Below are positions 10,197 through 20,229 of a stretch of 64,000 nucleotides of DNA, piece by piece. The notes beneath the pieces were generated by a model that was given only the letters and a program-made list of their open reading frames with translations, did no database searches and was not told where the DNA came from. Where the stretch lies: assembly GCA_025594325.1 (NCBI GenBank), contig JANHCV010000003.1:1364001-1428000 (forward strand), read 5' to 3'. Source of the stretch: Blastocladiella emersonii ATCC 22665. Taxonomy: Eukaryota; Blastocladiomycota; Blastocladiomycetes; Blastocladiales; Blastocladiaceae. Numbering within the stretch: the stretch's first letter is position 1; each line of letters opens with the position of its first letter. The position numbers were made by a program, and so were the translations under genes.

Positions 10197-11686
10197 ATGA
10201 CCACCGCCAACAACGAGACCTTCCTCTTCACGTCCGAGTCGGTCGGCGAGGGCCACCCCGGTACGGCACGCTCGCCTGCCTGCCCTGCCTCGCGCGCGCT
10301 GCCCTGCCCCCATGCATGCACTCCCCGGAGCTCGTACTATGCAGTATCGGGTCGATCGCGGCCGCCGTGGCGAGCCTATGCATGTGCTCGTCGCGCGCGG
10401 CCCGCTGTATCCAGTCGCGCTACTCGACAGCGTTCGTGCTCGTGCGTGGGACGCGCCGTGGTCTCGATCTGCAGTGCACGAGCGCAACGTAACCGCATCG
10501 GGAACGGGCAGCCCGCGTGGGGCACACGGCACAACGCGCACGCGCAACATGTATGCTGACGGTCGTACCCCTTCGCGCTTTCGTAGACAAGATCTGCGAC
10601 CAGGTCTCGGACGCGATCCTCGACGCGTGCCTGGCCCAGGACAAGATGTCCAAGGTTGCCTGCGAGACGGCCGCCAAGACGGGCATGATCATGGTCCTCG
10701 GCGAGATCACGACCAAGGCGACGCTCGACTACCAGAAGATCATCCGCGAGACGATCAAGAAGATCGGCTACGACGACTCGTCCAAGGGCTTCGACTACAA
10801 GACGTGCAACGTGCTGGTCGCCATCGAGCAGCAGTCGCCCGACATTGCCCAGGGCCTCGTCCAGGAGGGCTTTGACGTGGAGAAGATCGGCGCCGGCGAC
10901 CAGGGTATCATGTTCGGCTACGCGACCGAGGAGACGCCCGAGCTCATGCCCCTGACCCTCGTCCTGTCGCACAAGCTCAACCAGCGCCTGTCCGAGTGCC
11001 GCCGCAACGGCGAGATGTCGTACCTGCGCCCCGACACCAAGACCCAGGTCACGGTCGAGTACAAGATGGACAACGGCCAGCCCATCCCCCTCCGCGTCGA
11101 CGCCATTGTCATCTCGACCCAGCACTCCGAGGACGTGACCAACGAGCAGCTCCGCAAGGACCTGCGCGAGAAGGTGGTCGCCAAGGTGATCCCCGCCAAG
11201 TTCCTCGACGCCAACACCAAGTACCACCTGCAGCCCTCGGGCCGCTTCGTCATCGGTGGCCCGCAGGGCGACGCCGGTGTGACGGGCCGCAAGATCATCG
11301 TCGACACGTACGGCGGCTGGGGCGCCCACGGTGGCGGTGCCTTCTCGGGCAAGGACTGGTCCAAGGTCGACCGCTCGGCTGCCTACGCTGCGCGCTGGAT
11401 CGCCAAGTCGCTGGTCGCCGCCGGCCTCGCTCGCCGCTGCCTCGTCCAGACGTCGTACGCGATCGGTGTCGCCGAGCCCGTGTCCATCTACGTCGACACG
11501 TACGGCACCTCGTCCAAGACCAACGAGGAGCTGCTCGCGATCATCAACAAGAACTTTGACCTGCGCCCCGGCAAGATCGTCCAGGAGCTCGACCTGTGGC
11601 GCCCCATCTACTCGGCCACGGCGTGCTACGGCCACTTTGGCCGCAACGAGTTCCCCTGGGAGCAGCCCAAGAAGCTCATCCTGTAA
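10197..11686 (+). CDS. MAT: S-adenosylmethionine synthetase (methionine adenosyltransferase)
   Basis: Makes S-adenosylmethionine from methionine and ATP in the cytosol. Exons 10197-10260 and 10587-11686 give 387 residues, the normal family length. Exon 1 ends within the N-terminal signature: [10 protein letters not shown], joined in phase 1 to [19 protein letters not shown]. Other signatures are [16 protein letters not shown] (ATP site), TKTQVTVEY, and [20 protein letters not shown] with the glycine-rich P-loop-like turn and catalytic lysine. The C-terminus is intact ([11 protein letters not shown]). The 326-bp intron (GTACGG...CGTAG) is about five times the local norm and carries GC-rich, CATGCATG-containing sequence. 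A TATA box and pyrimidine-rich leader precede the ATG. Regulation through the long first intron is possible but unproven. Confidence 0.96.
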
Positions 11687-12027
11687 GTCGGCTGCAGCTC
11701 TCTCTCCCTCGGGGGGCGCGGCGGGCGTGCGGGATCAGTTGATGGTGGCGGCGACGACGGCGACCTACTAGCGACCTTGCGCACCACATCCAACTACCCC
11801 TCAAACCCCTCCTCTTTTTGTAAGTATATAGGAAACCCACTAAAAATACGGTAACAACTAAGCTCTCCCGTATGTGTTGACTTGAGAGTGGGTGCTTCGC
11901 CACCATCACCGACGCGGGCGCGGCTCGGCCCGGATCGGATGCGCGTCAACTCTAACCGCGCCATCCTTCAAAAGCTTGCCGGCCCTTGCGCAACTCTCCC
12001 TCTCCCCTCGACGCCCACAACTTTCGC
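11687..12027. other. Intergenic spacer after SAM synthetase
   Basis: About 340 bp. Bases 11815-11860 are AT-rich (TTTTTGTAAGTATATAGG...AAAAATACGG) and probably hold the SAM synthetase polyadenylation region. The remainder is GC-rich leader for the JmjC gene. No gene is seen. Confidence 0.5.
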
Positions 12028-13650
12028 ATGAACATGAAATCAACCATGGAGTATCACCCTCCCCGGCCGCGAGCCGCCAGCGCAACGCCCGCCCCACCGG
12101 CCCGGACCCACCGCCGTTCCTCGCGCACGGGTGTCGTCGGCAAGCTCGTCGTGCACGCAACGGTCGTCGTCGCGCTGGCGTGGCTACTCGCGGCGTGGCG
12201 CAAGCACTCGGACCTCAACCTCGTCCTCGACGAACTCTCGGAAGCGACCGACGACGCCATGCTGTTGGCGCTGTCGCTCGTCGGGCTCGGCGACCGGTGG
12301 CTCGCGCTGCGGTCCGACGGCGCGACGCCGCGGCACTACTTCAAGCAGCCAGCGTCGACGCACGCCGTCCCCGAGCACGCGCTGCTCGACGCACTCGCGG
12401 CGGGCCAAATGGACTGGACGCAGTCGACGACGCCCGTCCCGATCTCGACGCACTCGCCCACGATGAAGTGGGTGCTGGGCGGCGACCGCGCGCACGTCCC
12501 GCCGGCGCTGTGGCACCTGACGAACCCCAAAAGCGGCGTCGATGTCGCCGCGGTGCACCCCGTCCGCGAGTACTACAACGCGCTGCGGTACCCGTCGCTC
12601 GTGCATCTGTGCGGCGGGCACCCGGCGACGGACGCGTGCCGCGCGGCGGCCACGTTCGCGGACCCCGTGTTTGGGATCACCCCGCTGCACCTGGCGCGCG
12701 CGCAGGGCGACGACCGCGCCGCGCAGCTGCTGCTGAACCTCGGCGCCGATCCGGGCGCGCTCGATCTCGCGGGCCGCGCGCCCGGGAACCTCTCGTTCAC
12801 GCACTTTGTCACCAACTCGCGCAAGTGGGCCAAGGACCCGAACGAGTGCGCGTTCCCCGTGGTCGACGCCAGCGACCCCGCCGACCTGCCGAACCTCGCG
12901 CGCCTCGTCCTCGAGGGCGAGCCGCTGCTGCTGCGCAACTTCATGCCCGCGTTCGCGCCCGACGTGTGGGCGCAGTACCGCGACCTCGACGCGGTCGTCG
13001 CGCAGCACCGTGAAGCCAAGGTGCGGTTCGGGCAGGTCCCGTACGCCGACTATTTCGGGCTCGAGACCGGGACGACCACGCTCGGCGATTTTTACGACCG
13101 GTTCGTCCGCTCGCCACCGTCGGGCGACGCGGGCGCGGGCGCGGGCAAGATCCCGCAGTACGTGTTCCAGAAGCACAGCGAGCTGACGGCGTCGATCCTG
13201 CCGGTGCTCGAGCGGCTGGTCGCGTCGTACTTCCCCGTGGCGCGCGACGGCGGCCGGCTCATCTGCCCGCCGTCGTTTGCGGGGACGGGCAACGCGTCGA
13301 TCCACTATTTCGTGGGCGCCCCCGGCTCCGGCGCGCCGTTCCACATCCATGCCGACGCCGTCAACGTCAACCTGGTCGGCACCAAGGAGTGGTACGTGAC
13401 GCCGCCGCTCGCCGCGCCGTACTCGCGCGTCCCCGTCAGCGTGTGGCTGCGCGAGGGAAAGGACGGGATTGATCACCCGGACAAGGCGCTCAAGTGCACG
13501 CAACGCGCGGGCGACGCCGTCTACGTGCCCTTCGACTGGGCGCACGCCGTCGTTAACCGTGAGACGAATTTTGGCGTCGCCCTCGAGCTCCTCAACCGCC
13601 GCGACACGTTCGTCGCGTGGCCGTGGGGCGACCGGTTTATCCAGTGCTAG
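12028..13650 (+). CDS. Membrane-anchored ankyrin/JmjC (cupin-8) oxygenase
   Basis: Intronless, 540 residues. After a Pro/Arg-rich N-terminus, residues 36-57 (VVGKLVVHATVVVALAWLLAAW) form one hydrophobic helix. Basic residues precede it, so a type II signal anchor with a luminal catalytic domain is likely. An ankyrin-like pair follows (TPLHLARAQGDDRAAQLLLNLGADPGALD, in the family pattern). A JmjC/cupin-8 domain occupies about residues 280-530. Iron ligands are visible as H441-A-D443 (in FHIHAD) and H506 (in DWAHAVVN). The 2-oxoglutarate-type fold is supported by NLVGTKEWYVTPP and GDAVYVPFDW. The family hydroxylates protein side chains or demethylates; luminal JMJD8-like proteins are the nearest analogue by topology. 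The substrate is unknown. The ATG at 12028 is the first in frame. Confidence 0.8.
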   Translation: MNMKSTMEYHPPRPRAASATPAPPARTHRRSSRTGVVGKLVVHATVVVALAWLLAAWRKHSDLNLVLDELSEATDDAMLLALSLVGLGDRWLALRSDGATPRHYFKQPASTHAVPEHALLDALAAGQMDWTQSTTPVPISTHSPTMKWVLGGDRAHVPPALWHLTNPKSGVDVAAVHPVREYYNALRYPSLVHLCGGHPATDACRAAATFADPVFGITPLHLARAQGDDRAAQLLLNLGADPGALDLAGRAPGNLSFTHFVTNSRKWAKDPNECAFPVVDASDPADLPNLARLVLEGEPLLLRNFMPAFAPDVWAQYRDLDAVVAQHREAKVRFGQVPYADYFGLETGTTTLGDFYDRFVRSPPSGDAGAGAGKIPQYVFQKHSELTASILPVLERLVASYFPVARDGGRLICPPSFAGTGNASIHYFVGAPGSGAPFHIHADAVNVNLVGTKEWYVTPPLAAPYSRVPVSVWLREGKDGIDHPDKALKCTQRAGDAVYVPFDWAHAVVNRETNFGVALELLNRRDTFVAWPWGDRFIQC

Positions 13651-13883
13651 AGACTTAATCGTAATATACGGCTTTCTTAGGCCTGCTGGGTGTCGGTGCG
13701 CTTGTGTGGCGCGGCGCGAAGGTCATGCGCGCGTGAGCGGGAGAGAGTTCGCCCCAACAGCAGCGACCGGGCCGCCGGGAGGGGGGATGTCGTGCGCTGG
13801 CCATCGGGGGCGCGCCTTCTCCCCCTCTCTCTCCTTCGCACTACCCTCCCCGTAGCAACAGATACTGCAACGGAATCAACATC

Positions 13884-15563
13884 ATGAGCTCCCTCAGCAA
13901 GTCGTCGTCGCCGACCAAGCAGCCGGCCACGACGCCCAAGACGGTGGTGATTGTCGGGGCCGGGCTCGTCGGCGCGCTCGCGGCCGTGTACTTTGCCGAG
14001 GCCGGGTGGAACGTGCGCGTGTACGAGATGCGCAAGGGTGCGATCTCGCGGGCAGAGCAGCAACGACGACGCAAGACTGACGACGCGAGCGGCGTGTGTG
14101 TAGACCTGCGCAAGGAAAAGTACTCTCGCGTGCGCAGCATCAACCTGGCGCTGTCGCACCGCGGGATCGAGGCGCTGCGCGGTGTGCGCGGTGTGGACGT
14201 GGACAAGCTCATGAAGCTGGCGGTGCCGATGCGGGCGCGCATGATCCACGACCGCGCGGGCATGCAGTCGTCGCAGCCGTACGGGATGCACGGCGAGTGC
14301 ATCTACTCGATCGACCGGCGCATGCTCAACGAGGTGCTGCTCGACATTGCCGACGCGCACCCGGGCGTGTCGCTGCACTTTGAGCACGAGGTGCAGAGCG
14401 CGCAGCTCGAGGCGGGCAAGCTGGTGCTCGTCGACCGCACGATCCGCGAGCCCGTGACCGTGGTCGCGGACCTGGTCGTCGGCGCCGACGGCGCGCACTC
14501 GGCGATCCGCCGCGAGCTGCTCCGCCCCGCGCGCATGTTCTTCCAGCAGGAGTACATTGACCACGCGTACCTCGAGCTCACGATCCCGCCCAAGACCGAG
14601 GGCGCCAAGCGAGAGGACGACCGGTTCCACCTCCAGCCCAACCACCTGCACATCTGGCCGCGTGGCAGCTACATGATGATCGCGCTGGCCAACCCGGACG
14701 GGTCCTTCACGTGCACGCTGTTCGCGCCGTGGGCGCTGCTCGAGGCGGTGCAGACCCCGGCCGACCTGCGCGCCCTGTTCCATCGCGAGTTTGCCGACGC
14801 AATCCCGCTGCTGCCCGACCTCGAGGCTGAGTTCTTTGGGAACCCGCGCGGCCCGCTCATGTCCATCAAGTGCGGCCCGTACCACCTCGGCGACCGCGCC
14901 GTGATTCTCGGGGATGCGGCGCACGCCATGGTGCCCTTCTTTGGGCAGGGCATGAACTGCGGGTTCGAGGACGTGCGGGTGCTGTTCGAGCACCTGCGCA
15001 AGCACGCCGTGACCAACACGCGGACGCACTCGGTCGCGCTCGAGACGGCGGCGGCCGACGCGGTGGCGGTGCCCGGGACGCCCGTGATCCGCGACCGCGC
15101 GCAGGCGGCGGCGCTCGCGTCGTACAGCGCGACGCGGCACCCGGACGCAGTCGCCATGTGCGACCTCGCCATGGACAACTACATTGAGATGCGGTCGTCG
15201 GTCGCCAGCAAGTGGTTCCTCGCGCAGCGCGCCGTCGAGCGCGCCCTGTCCCGCGCGTTCCCCGGCCGCGCGACGCCGCTGTACACGCTCGTCGCCTTCA
15301 CGTCGACGCCCTACGCCCAGTGCATCGCCCGCGGCCACGCGCTCCGCCGCACCGCGGCCCGCATCCTTGTGACGGGCGGGCTCGCGTCGCTCGCGTCCGC
15401 GATCGCCGCCGTCGCGTGGATCGTCCAGGCCCGTCGCCGCTCCGGTGCGCCCCTCCCCGCTATCGTCGCCTCGGCCCTCGCCGGCGTCGTCGGCGCGGCA
15501 ACCGCGCCCCGCCAGGCTCTCGTCGCGGTCCTCGAGGGCGCCCTGCGCGTCGTGCGCGGGTAG
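13884..15563 (+). CDS. KMO: Kynurenine 3-monooxygenase
   Basis: FAD/NADPH monooxygenase that turns L-kynurenine into 3-hydroxykynurenine on the outer mitochondrial membrane, in de novo NAD synthesis from tryptophan. Intronless, 559 residues. The FAD Rossmann motif VVIVGAGLVGALAAVYFAE is at about residue 21. The family blocks RSINLALSHRGIEALR, YGMHGECIYSIDRRMLNEVL and GDAAHAMVPFFGQGMNCGFED (second FAD motif) follow in order. The C-terminus has two hydrophobic segments (about residues 492-515 and 525-542), consistent with the membrane anchor that the enzyme uses. The protein is longer than typical fungal KMO (about 460-500) because of a Ser/Thr/Pro-rich N-terminus and an Ala/Val-rich insert near residues 380-410. 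The start ATG follows an AT-rich leader (13855-13883). Confidence 0.93.
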   Translation: MSSLSKSSSPTKQPATTPKTVVIVGAGLVGALAAVYFAEAGWNVRVYEMRKGAISRAEQQRRRKTDDASGVCVDLRKEKYSRVRSINLALSHRGIEALRGVRGVDVDKLMKLAVPMRARMIHDRAGMQSSQPYGMHGECIYSIDRRMLNEVLLDIADAHPGVSLHFEHEVQSAQLEAGKLVLVDRTIREPVTVVADLVVGADGAHSAIRRELLRPARMFFQQEYIDHAYLELTIPPKTEGAKREDDRFHLQPNHLHIWPRGSYMMIALANPDGSFTCTLFAPWALLEAVQTPADLRALFHREFADAIPLLPDLEAEFFGNPRGPLMSIKCGPYHLGDRAVILGDAAHAMVPFFGQGMNCGFEDVRVLFEHLRKHAVTNTRTHSVALETAAADAVAVPGTPVIRDRAQAAALASYSATRHPDAVAMCDLAMDNYIEMRSSVASKWFLAQRAVERALSRAFPGRATPLYTLVAFTSTPYAQCIARGHALRRTAARILVTGGLASLASAIAAVAWIVQARRRSGAPLPAIVASALAGVVGAATAPRQALVAVLEGALRVVRG

Positions 15564-15846
15564 ACGGGCGTGGGTGTCTCGCGGGTATCATTCCGCCGTG
15601 TTGGTGATTCGTTTTTGATGTAATACACGATCCTTCTCAGTTCAAAGCGACGGCAGCGTCTTACACGCATGGCCTTGGAGTCAAGTCCAGCCACGACGGC
15701 GATGGCAGTGCTCCCACCACCCAGCCCCTCCTGCCTCCCTGCAGCATCTGTCCCCATGGACGACGAGCGCGAGCGCTGCTGACGCGTCGCCGCGCGTGCG
15801 TCGGGTGGGCGGGCAGCAGCCGCGGAGGCGGGGAGACGCGTGCGTG

Positions 15847-18687
15847 ATGAGTGCGAGAGCGGCCGAGCGGGCGCGCACCTGGGCGCGCACGAAAGCGTGT
15901 GGGACGCGAGCGCATGTGCGTGGGGCCGCTGCTGCCCGCGCTGCTGCCCGCGACGCGCGCGCCACGGCCACGGTGCCGGCCGGCCCTGCCCGCCCGCCCG
16001 CCCTCAGTCGCAGCTCTCGCTCTCTCTCCCAAGCGCTCCAGCATTGGATTGAGACGACGACGAAGCAGACGCCAAACGACCACCACGCGCGCAACCCGGC
16101 CCCGAAACGTGTCCGGATCCCACTGCCCGCAACTCAGAGTGCCGACGAGCGCGTCGCTCCCTCGCTTCGCTCGCATCGCATCCCCGCCCTCCCTCCCTCA
16201 TCACCCCACGCACCGCGCGCGCGAGCTCCTCCCGCCCCTCCCGCCACGACGGACCCACTCGCCCGCTCCCCGATTGACGGCGTCGCCGGCGGCAACGGCG
16301 CCGACCCGACCGCACCCGCACCCGCAGCAGCAGAAGCCGACCGCTCCACGGCTCAGTACCCGCCGCAGTACCGCGCGCGCCTGGCCGAGCTGCACCACCA
16401 GCAATCGCACGGCACCGACCGGTGGCTCGAGTACGACCGCGCCGCCAGCCCGGTGCGGCACCACGAGTTCGAGTACCCCGACTACGGCGTCAGTTTCGCG
16501 GCCCGCGACCGCCCGTTCCCGCCGGGCCCGCCCACGTCTACCTCGGCGTCCGCGTCTACCGCCTACACGTACGCGCCCCCGTCGCGCCGCGGCTCGACCA
16601 CCGACTACGGCCAAGCGTGGGACCCGATTCAGCAAGAACAGCAGTGCCACCGTGACCGCGTCAACGCGCCGCCCGCACGCGTGTCTGACGCGCCGCCGAC
16701 CCACTACCCGCCCATTACCACGAACCACTACTACTACCACCAGCGCGCCGGCATGCAGTCCGCCGGCCCCGTTGACACCATGTCCCGCCCGCACCCGCAC
16801 TACCAGCAGCAGCAGCCGCCGCCGCAGCAACCGCAGCAACAGCAGCAGCCCGGCCCGCCGCCTCCTGCCGGTCCTGCCCGCCCCGGCCCGCCCCTGCCCA
16901 TGTCGGCCACCAACGGCGGCGCGTGGACCCATCCGCAACAACAGCAGCAGCATCAACAGCAGCAGCAACACGTTCCGCCACCACCCCATCTCGCGCCGCA
17001 TCAGCAACTGCAACCGCAGCAGCAGCAGTCCCTCCCGCAGGGCATGTACGGCGCGCCGTGGATGGCCGCGCGCCAGGGCATGCTCGGCCCCGCCTACTGG
17101 GCCACGGTCCCGCCCGGCGGCATCCCGCCCGGGCCCGGCCCGAACCCGTACGCGTCGGTCGCGCCCATCCCCGCCGCTCCGCCCAACCCGTACGCCCAGC
17201 CGCTCGCCAACCCGTTCGCCTCGCACCTCTCCAACCCGTACGCCGCCTACGCGAACGCCTCGGCGGCTGCGGCCGCTGCCGCGGCGGCAGGGGGTGGGCA
17301 GCCCGGCGGCGGCGGACTGTTCCCGTCGTGGGCGGTCCCGCAGCCGTCGCACCCGGTATCGCAGCAACAGCAGCAGCAGGCCATGTACCAGGCCGCCGAG
17401 TACCACCAGCAGCACTACCAGCAGCAACAGCAGCAGGCGCGGTCGCCGCCGCCCCTCCGGCCCGCGCCGCCGCCCATGTCCATGCCCATGATCCGCCCGA
17501 CCAGCGCGACCACGGCCCAGGGACTCTACCCGTTCGCGACCCAGCACGGCGGGCCGTCCGTATGGGGCCCGCCCCCGCCGCCGTCTGCGCTCCCGCTGCC
17601 GCTTCCGCCACCGCCGCCCGTGGGCTCGGCCGCGGCCGCGGCAGCCACGTCGTCGGGCAACCTCGCCATGCACTTTTCGAGCGGGAACGCGACGTCGCCG
17701 ACGACCTCGGCCGCGGCCCTCGCGGCGCCCACCGCGCACCACGGCTCGCACCCGTACCGCATCCCCGGCCGCGACACCGGGTTCCACCACCACCACCACA
17801 CCACGCATCACCACCACCATCACCACCACCCGTACGCCATGCCCGGGTCGCACCCGCAGCACGCCGCGGGCGGCGCGGTTGGGAGCGGCCCGCGCTCGCC
17901 CACGCTGCGCCAGGGGATCCGCATCCCGCCACCGCTCACGATCCCCGAGCCGTACCTCCCACCCGGCGGATACAACCAGCAGCAGCACCAACAGCAGCAG
18001 CAGCAGCAGTACCAGGCGCCGCGCGCGCCCAGCCCGATCCTGTCGCCCGCCGCGTCCCCGATCCTGTCGGCGGCCGCGCTCAGCCCGCTCCTCCCGCCCT
18101 CGCGACCCGCGGGCGCCCCGCCCGCAGCGGCAGCAGCCGCGCCTGCCGCGCTCCCCGTCACGCCCGACGATATCCCCGCCGGCACCGTGATCGGCGGCGC
18201 GCCGTGCGGGTGGCCCGGCGACCCGTCGAGCCACGTCTCGCTGACCGCCAACGACTCGGGGATCGGGTCGCTCGCTGCCGCGGCCGCCGCGGCGGTTGCA
18301 GCGGGCTCGTCGCACTACCACTATGGCGGCAGCGGTGATCCGGGCCACGTCAGCGACGGCAGCGGCGTGGGCGACCCGACCCCGCCCGCGGACCGCCCGC
18401 CGCGGTTCCAGGTCGGCACCAAGCTCGGTGCCGGGTCGTTCGGCAGCGTGTACCGCGGGTTCTGGATCCGCGCCAACGACCACCGCGTCGACTTCCACCG
18501 GCCCGCCGTCGCCATCAAGGTCGAGGCCCTGCTCGACGCCAAGGGCGAGCCCAAGGCGCCCATCGGCGGCCTGCTCCCCGCCGAGACCCGCGTCCTCCTC
18601 GCGCTCGCCGGCGAGGCTGGGTTCCCCGCGGTCCACTGGTTCGGCGAGATCGGCGTGTCGCGCGCCGCGTCCGGTTCTGGGTCCGAC

Positions 18688-18719
<32 letters not shown>

Positions 18720-19916
18720 AGGTGGTGGGAATGAGGCGCCCCGCATGTACCGCGCGCTCGTCATGGACGCGCTCGGGCCGTCGCTCCAGGACCTGTTCGA
18801 GCGGTGCGGCAAGCGGCTGTCCATCAAGACCGTGTGCATGATCGCCGACCAGTCGCTCCTCCGCCTCGAGCAGCTGCACGCGCGCGGGTTCTTGCACCGC
18901 GATCTCAAGGTGCGTTTTCTCCCTCCATGTTACGCGTACGCGAGCAAGTGACTGACTCGTCCTCCTTCTCGCGAGTGTAGCCCGAGAACATCCTGATCGG
19001 TGGCGAGGGCAACGCGCACGTGCTGTACCTGATCGACTTTGGTCTCGCCTGCGCGCGGCCGCTGCCCAACGAGGCGCAGAAGAAGCGCGCCGAGAAGTGC
19101 ATCGGCACGCTGCGGTACATGTGCCGGTCGTCGCACCGCGGGAAGCCGCAGGCGCCGCGCGACGACCTCGAGGCGCTCGGGTACCTGCTCGTCTTCTTCG
19201 CGGTCGGCCACCTGCCGTGGCAGCGGAAATACCTCAAGACGCCCATCTCGGCCTCGCCCGCCGAGCAGAAGCGGCTCGTCCTCAAGGCCAAGGAGGATAC
19301 GGGACCCGAGCTCCTGTGCCGCGGACTCCCGCCCGCGTTTGCGCAGTACATGGCCGTCGTACGCAACTACGGGTACCACGATACCCCCGACTACACGGGC
19401 CTACGTAACCTGTTCCTCCACACGGTCAAGGACGCCGGGCAGCGGTACGACTGGCGGTTCGACTGGGACGAGCTGCCCGGCGCGTCGGGTTCGTCGTCGG
19501 CGGGGCAGGCGCCCGGCCCCAAGGTCTCGGCGCCCAACGCCCAGCCCGCGGTCCACGAGCCGCACCACGCGCAGCAGCAGCCGCTCCAGCAGCACCCCGC
19601 AAGGCCGGGCGGCGCCGGCGCGACCCACGCGTCGCCGCGGATCCAGCACAACGGCACCGGCAACGGCGGCCCGCGCGACTCGGCACCCGTCCCACCCCAG
19701 CAGCAGCAGCCGGCCACGTCGACGGTGCCCCTCCTCGGCCCCGCCGCGACCAACTACGAGGTGCCCGTGCTCCCGCGCCACCAGGGTCCCCCGCAGGTCA
19801 CGTCGTTCTTCCATAACCGGCCCGAGCTCGTGCACGCGGCGGGGGCGGCGGGACAGGCGGCGGGGGCGGGGGTGGGGGCGAATGGTGCGGCCGTAGGGCG
19901 GAACGGGCATGTGTGA
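15847..19916 (+). CDS. Casein kinase 1 family kinase with long Gln/Pro-rich N-terminus
   Basis: Exons 15847-18909 and 18981-19916 (71-bp intron, phase 0, splitting HRDLK from PENIL) give 1,332 residues if the first in-frame ATG is used. Residues up to about 850 are low complexity: Gln/Pro runs, His runs and Ala runs. The kinase domain (about 852-1170) has the Gly loop LGAGSFGSVY, AVAIKVE lysine, HRDLK catalytic loop and DFG. It also has the CK1-type GTLRYM...DDLEALGYLLVFF stretch. The usual CK1 SINTHLG substrate-recognition segment is replaced by CRSSHRG. An 11-Gln run is inserted between early N-lobe strands. The C-tail is Gln/Pro/Gly-rich. The true start is uncertain: bases 15847-16300 look like GC-rich leader, and the next in-frame Met codons lie near 16750. 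Confidence 0.75.
18688..18720 (+). repeat. CAG/CAA repeat coding 11 glutamines inside the kinase domain
   Basis: Eleven glutamine codons (mostly CAG, with two CAA) sit between FPAVHWFGEIG and YRALVMDALG of the CK1 kinase, in an N-lobe loop. Similar CAG/CAA tracts occur in the N-terminal extension (16803-17030, 17361-17435, 17980-18010). Confidence 0.85.
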
Positions 19917-20229
19917 GAGTGGGAGGGTTGATTGATTGATGATACATGGTTCCTTCGGGTTTTGGTTTTCTCTACCACTTGCTGGCTGCGCTGGTCGAGC
20001 GAAGGCACCCTCGGGTGAAGGTCGCGAGAAGGTCGAAACGCGTCGATCGTGAGACATCACATGGGCCGACGCGCGGGGTGCGAGACGGAGACGCGTTTCG
20101 CGCGTCGTCGCCGCGACTCGCGAAGCACGGCTCGAGCTCACCGACCATTGCATGAACCACAAACCCGTAAACGGAACCTCCATGTAACTCGGCGCATCAC
20201 GAACGCGACGAACGACGTGAACCAGCACC
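19917..20229. other. Intergenic spacer between CK1 and GAS8
   Basis: About 310 bp. Bases 20079-20096 read TGCGAGACGGAGACGCGT, one mismatch from the word at 21902-21919 downstream of GAS8. No gene is seen. Confidence 0.55.

Noticed and set aside
10376-11635. 419-codon minus-strand open frame opposite the SAM synthetase gene
   Set aside because: Val/Leu/Asp-rich antisense shadow typical of GC-rich coding DNA; the plus strand carries all family motifs.
12184-13545. 453-codon minus-strand open frame across the JmjC gene
   Set aside because: Arg-rich shadow; the plus strand has ankyrin and JmjC motifs with intact metal ligands.
16800-17030. Repeat array that might be taken for a CRISPR or satellite
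   Set aside because: It is a coding CAG/CAA/CCG low-complexity tract; there are no regular repeats with unique spacers.
16201-18897. 898-codon minus-strand open frame across the CK1 N-terminus
   Set aside because: Arg/Gly/Leu-rich complement of Gln/Pro codons, no domain.
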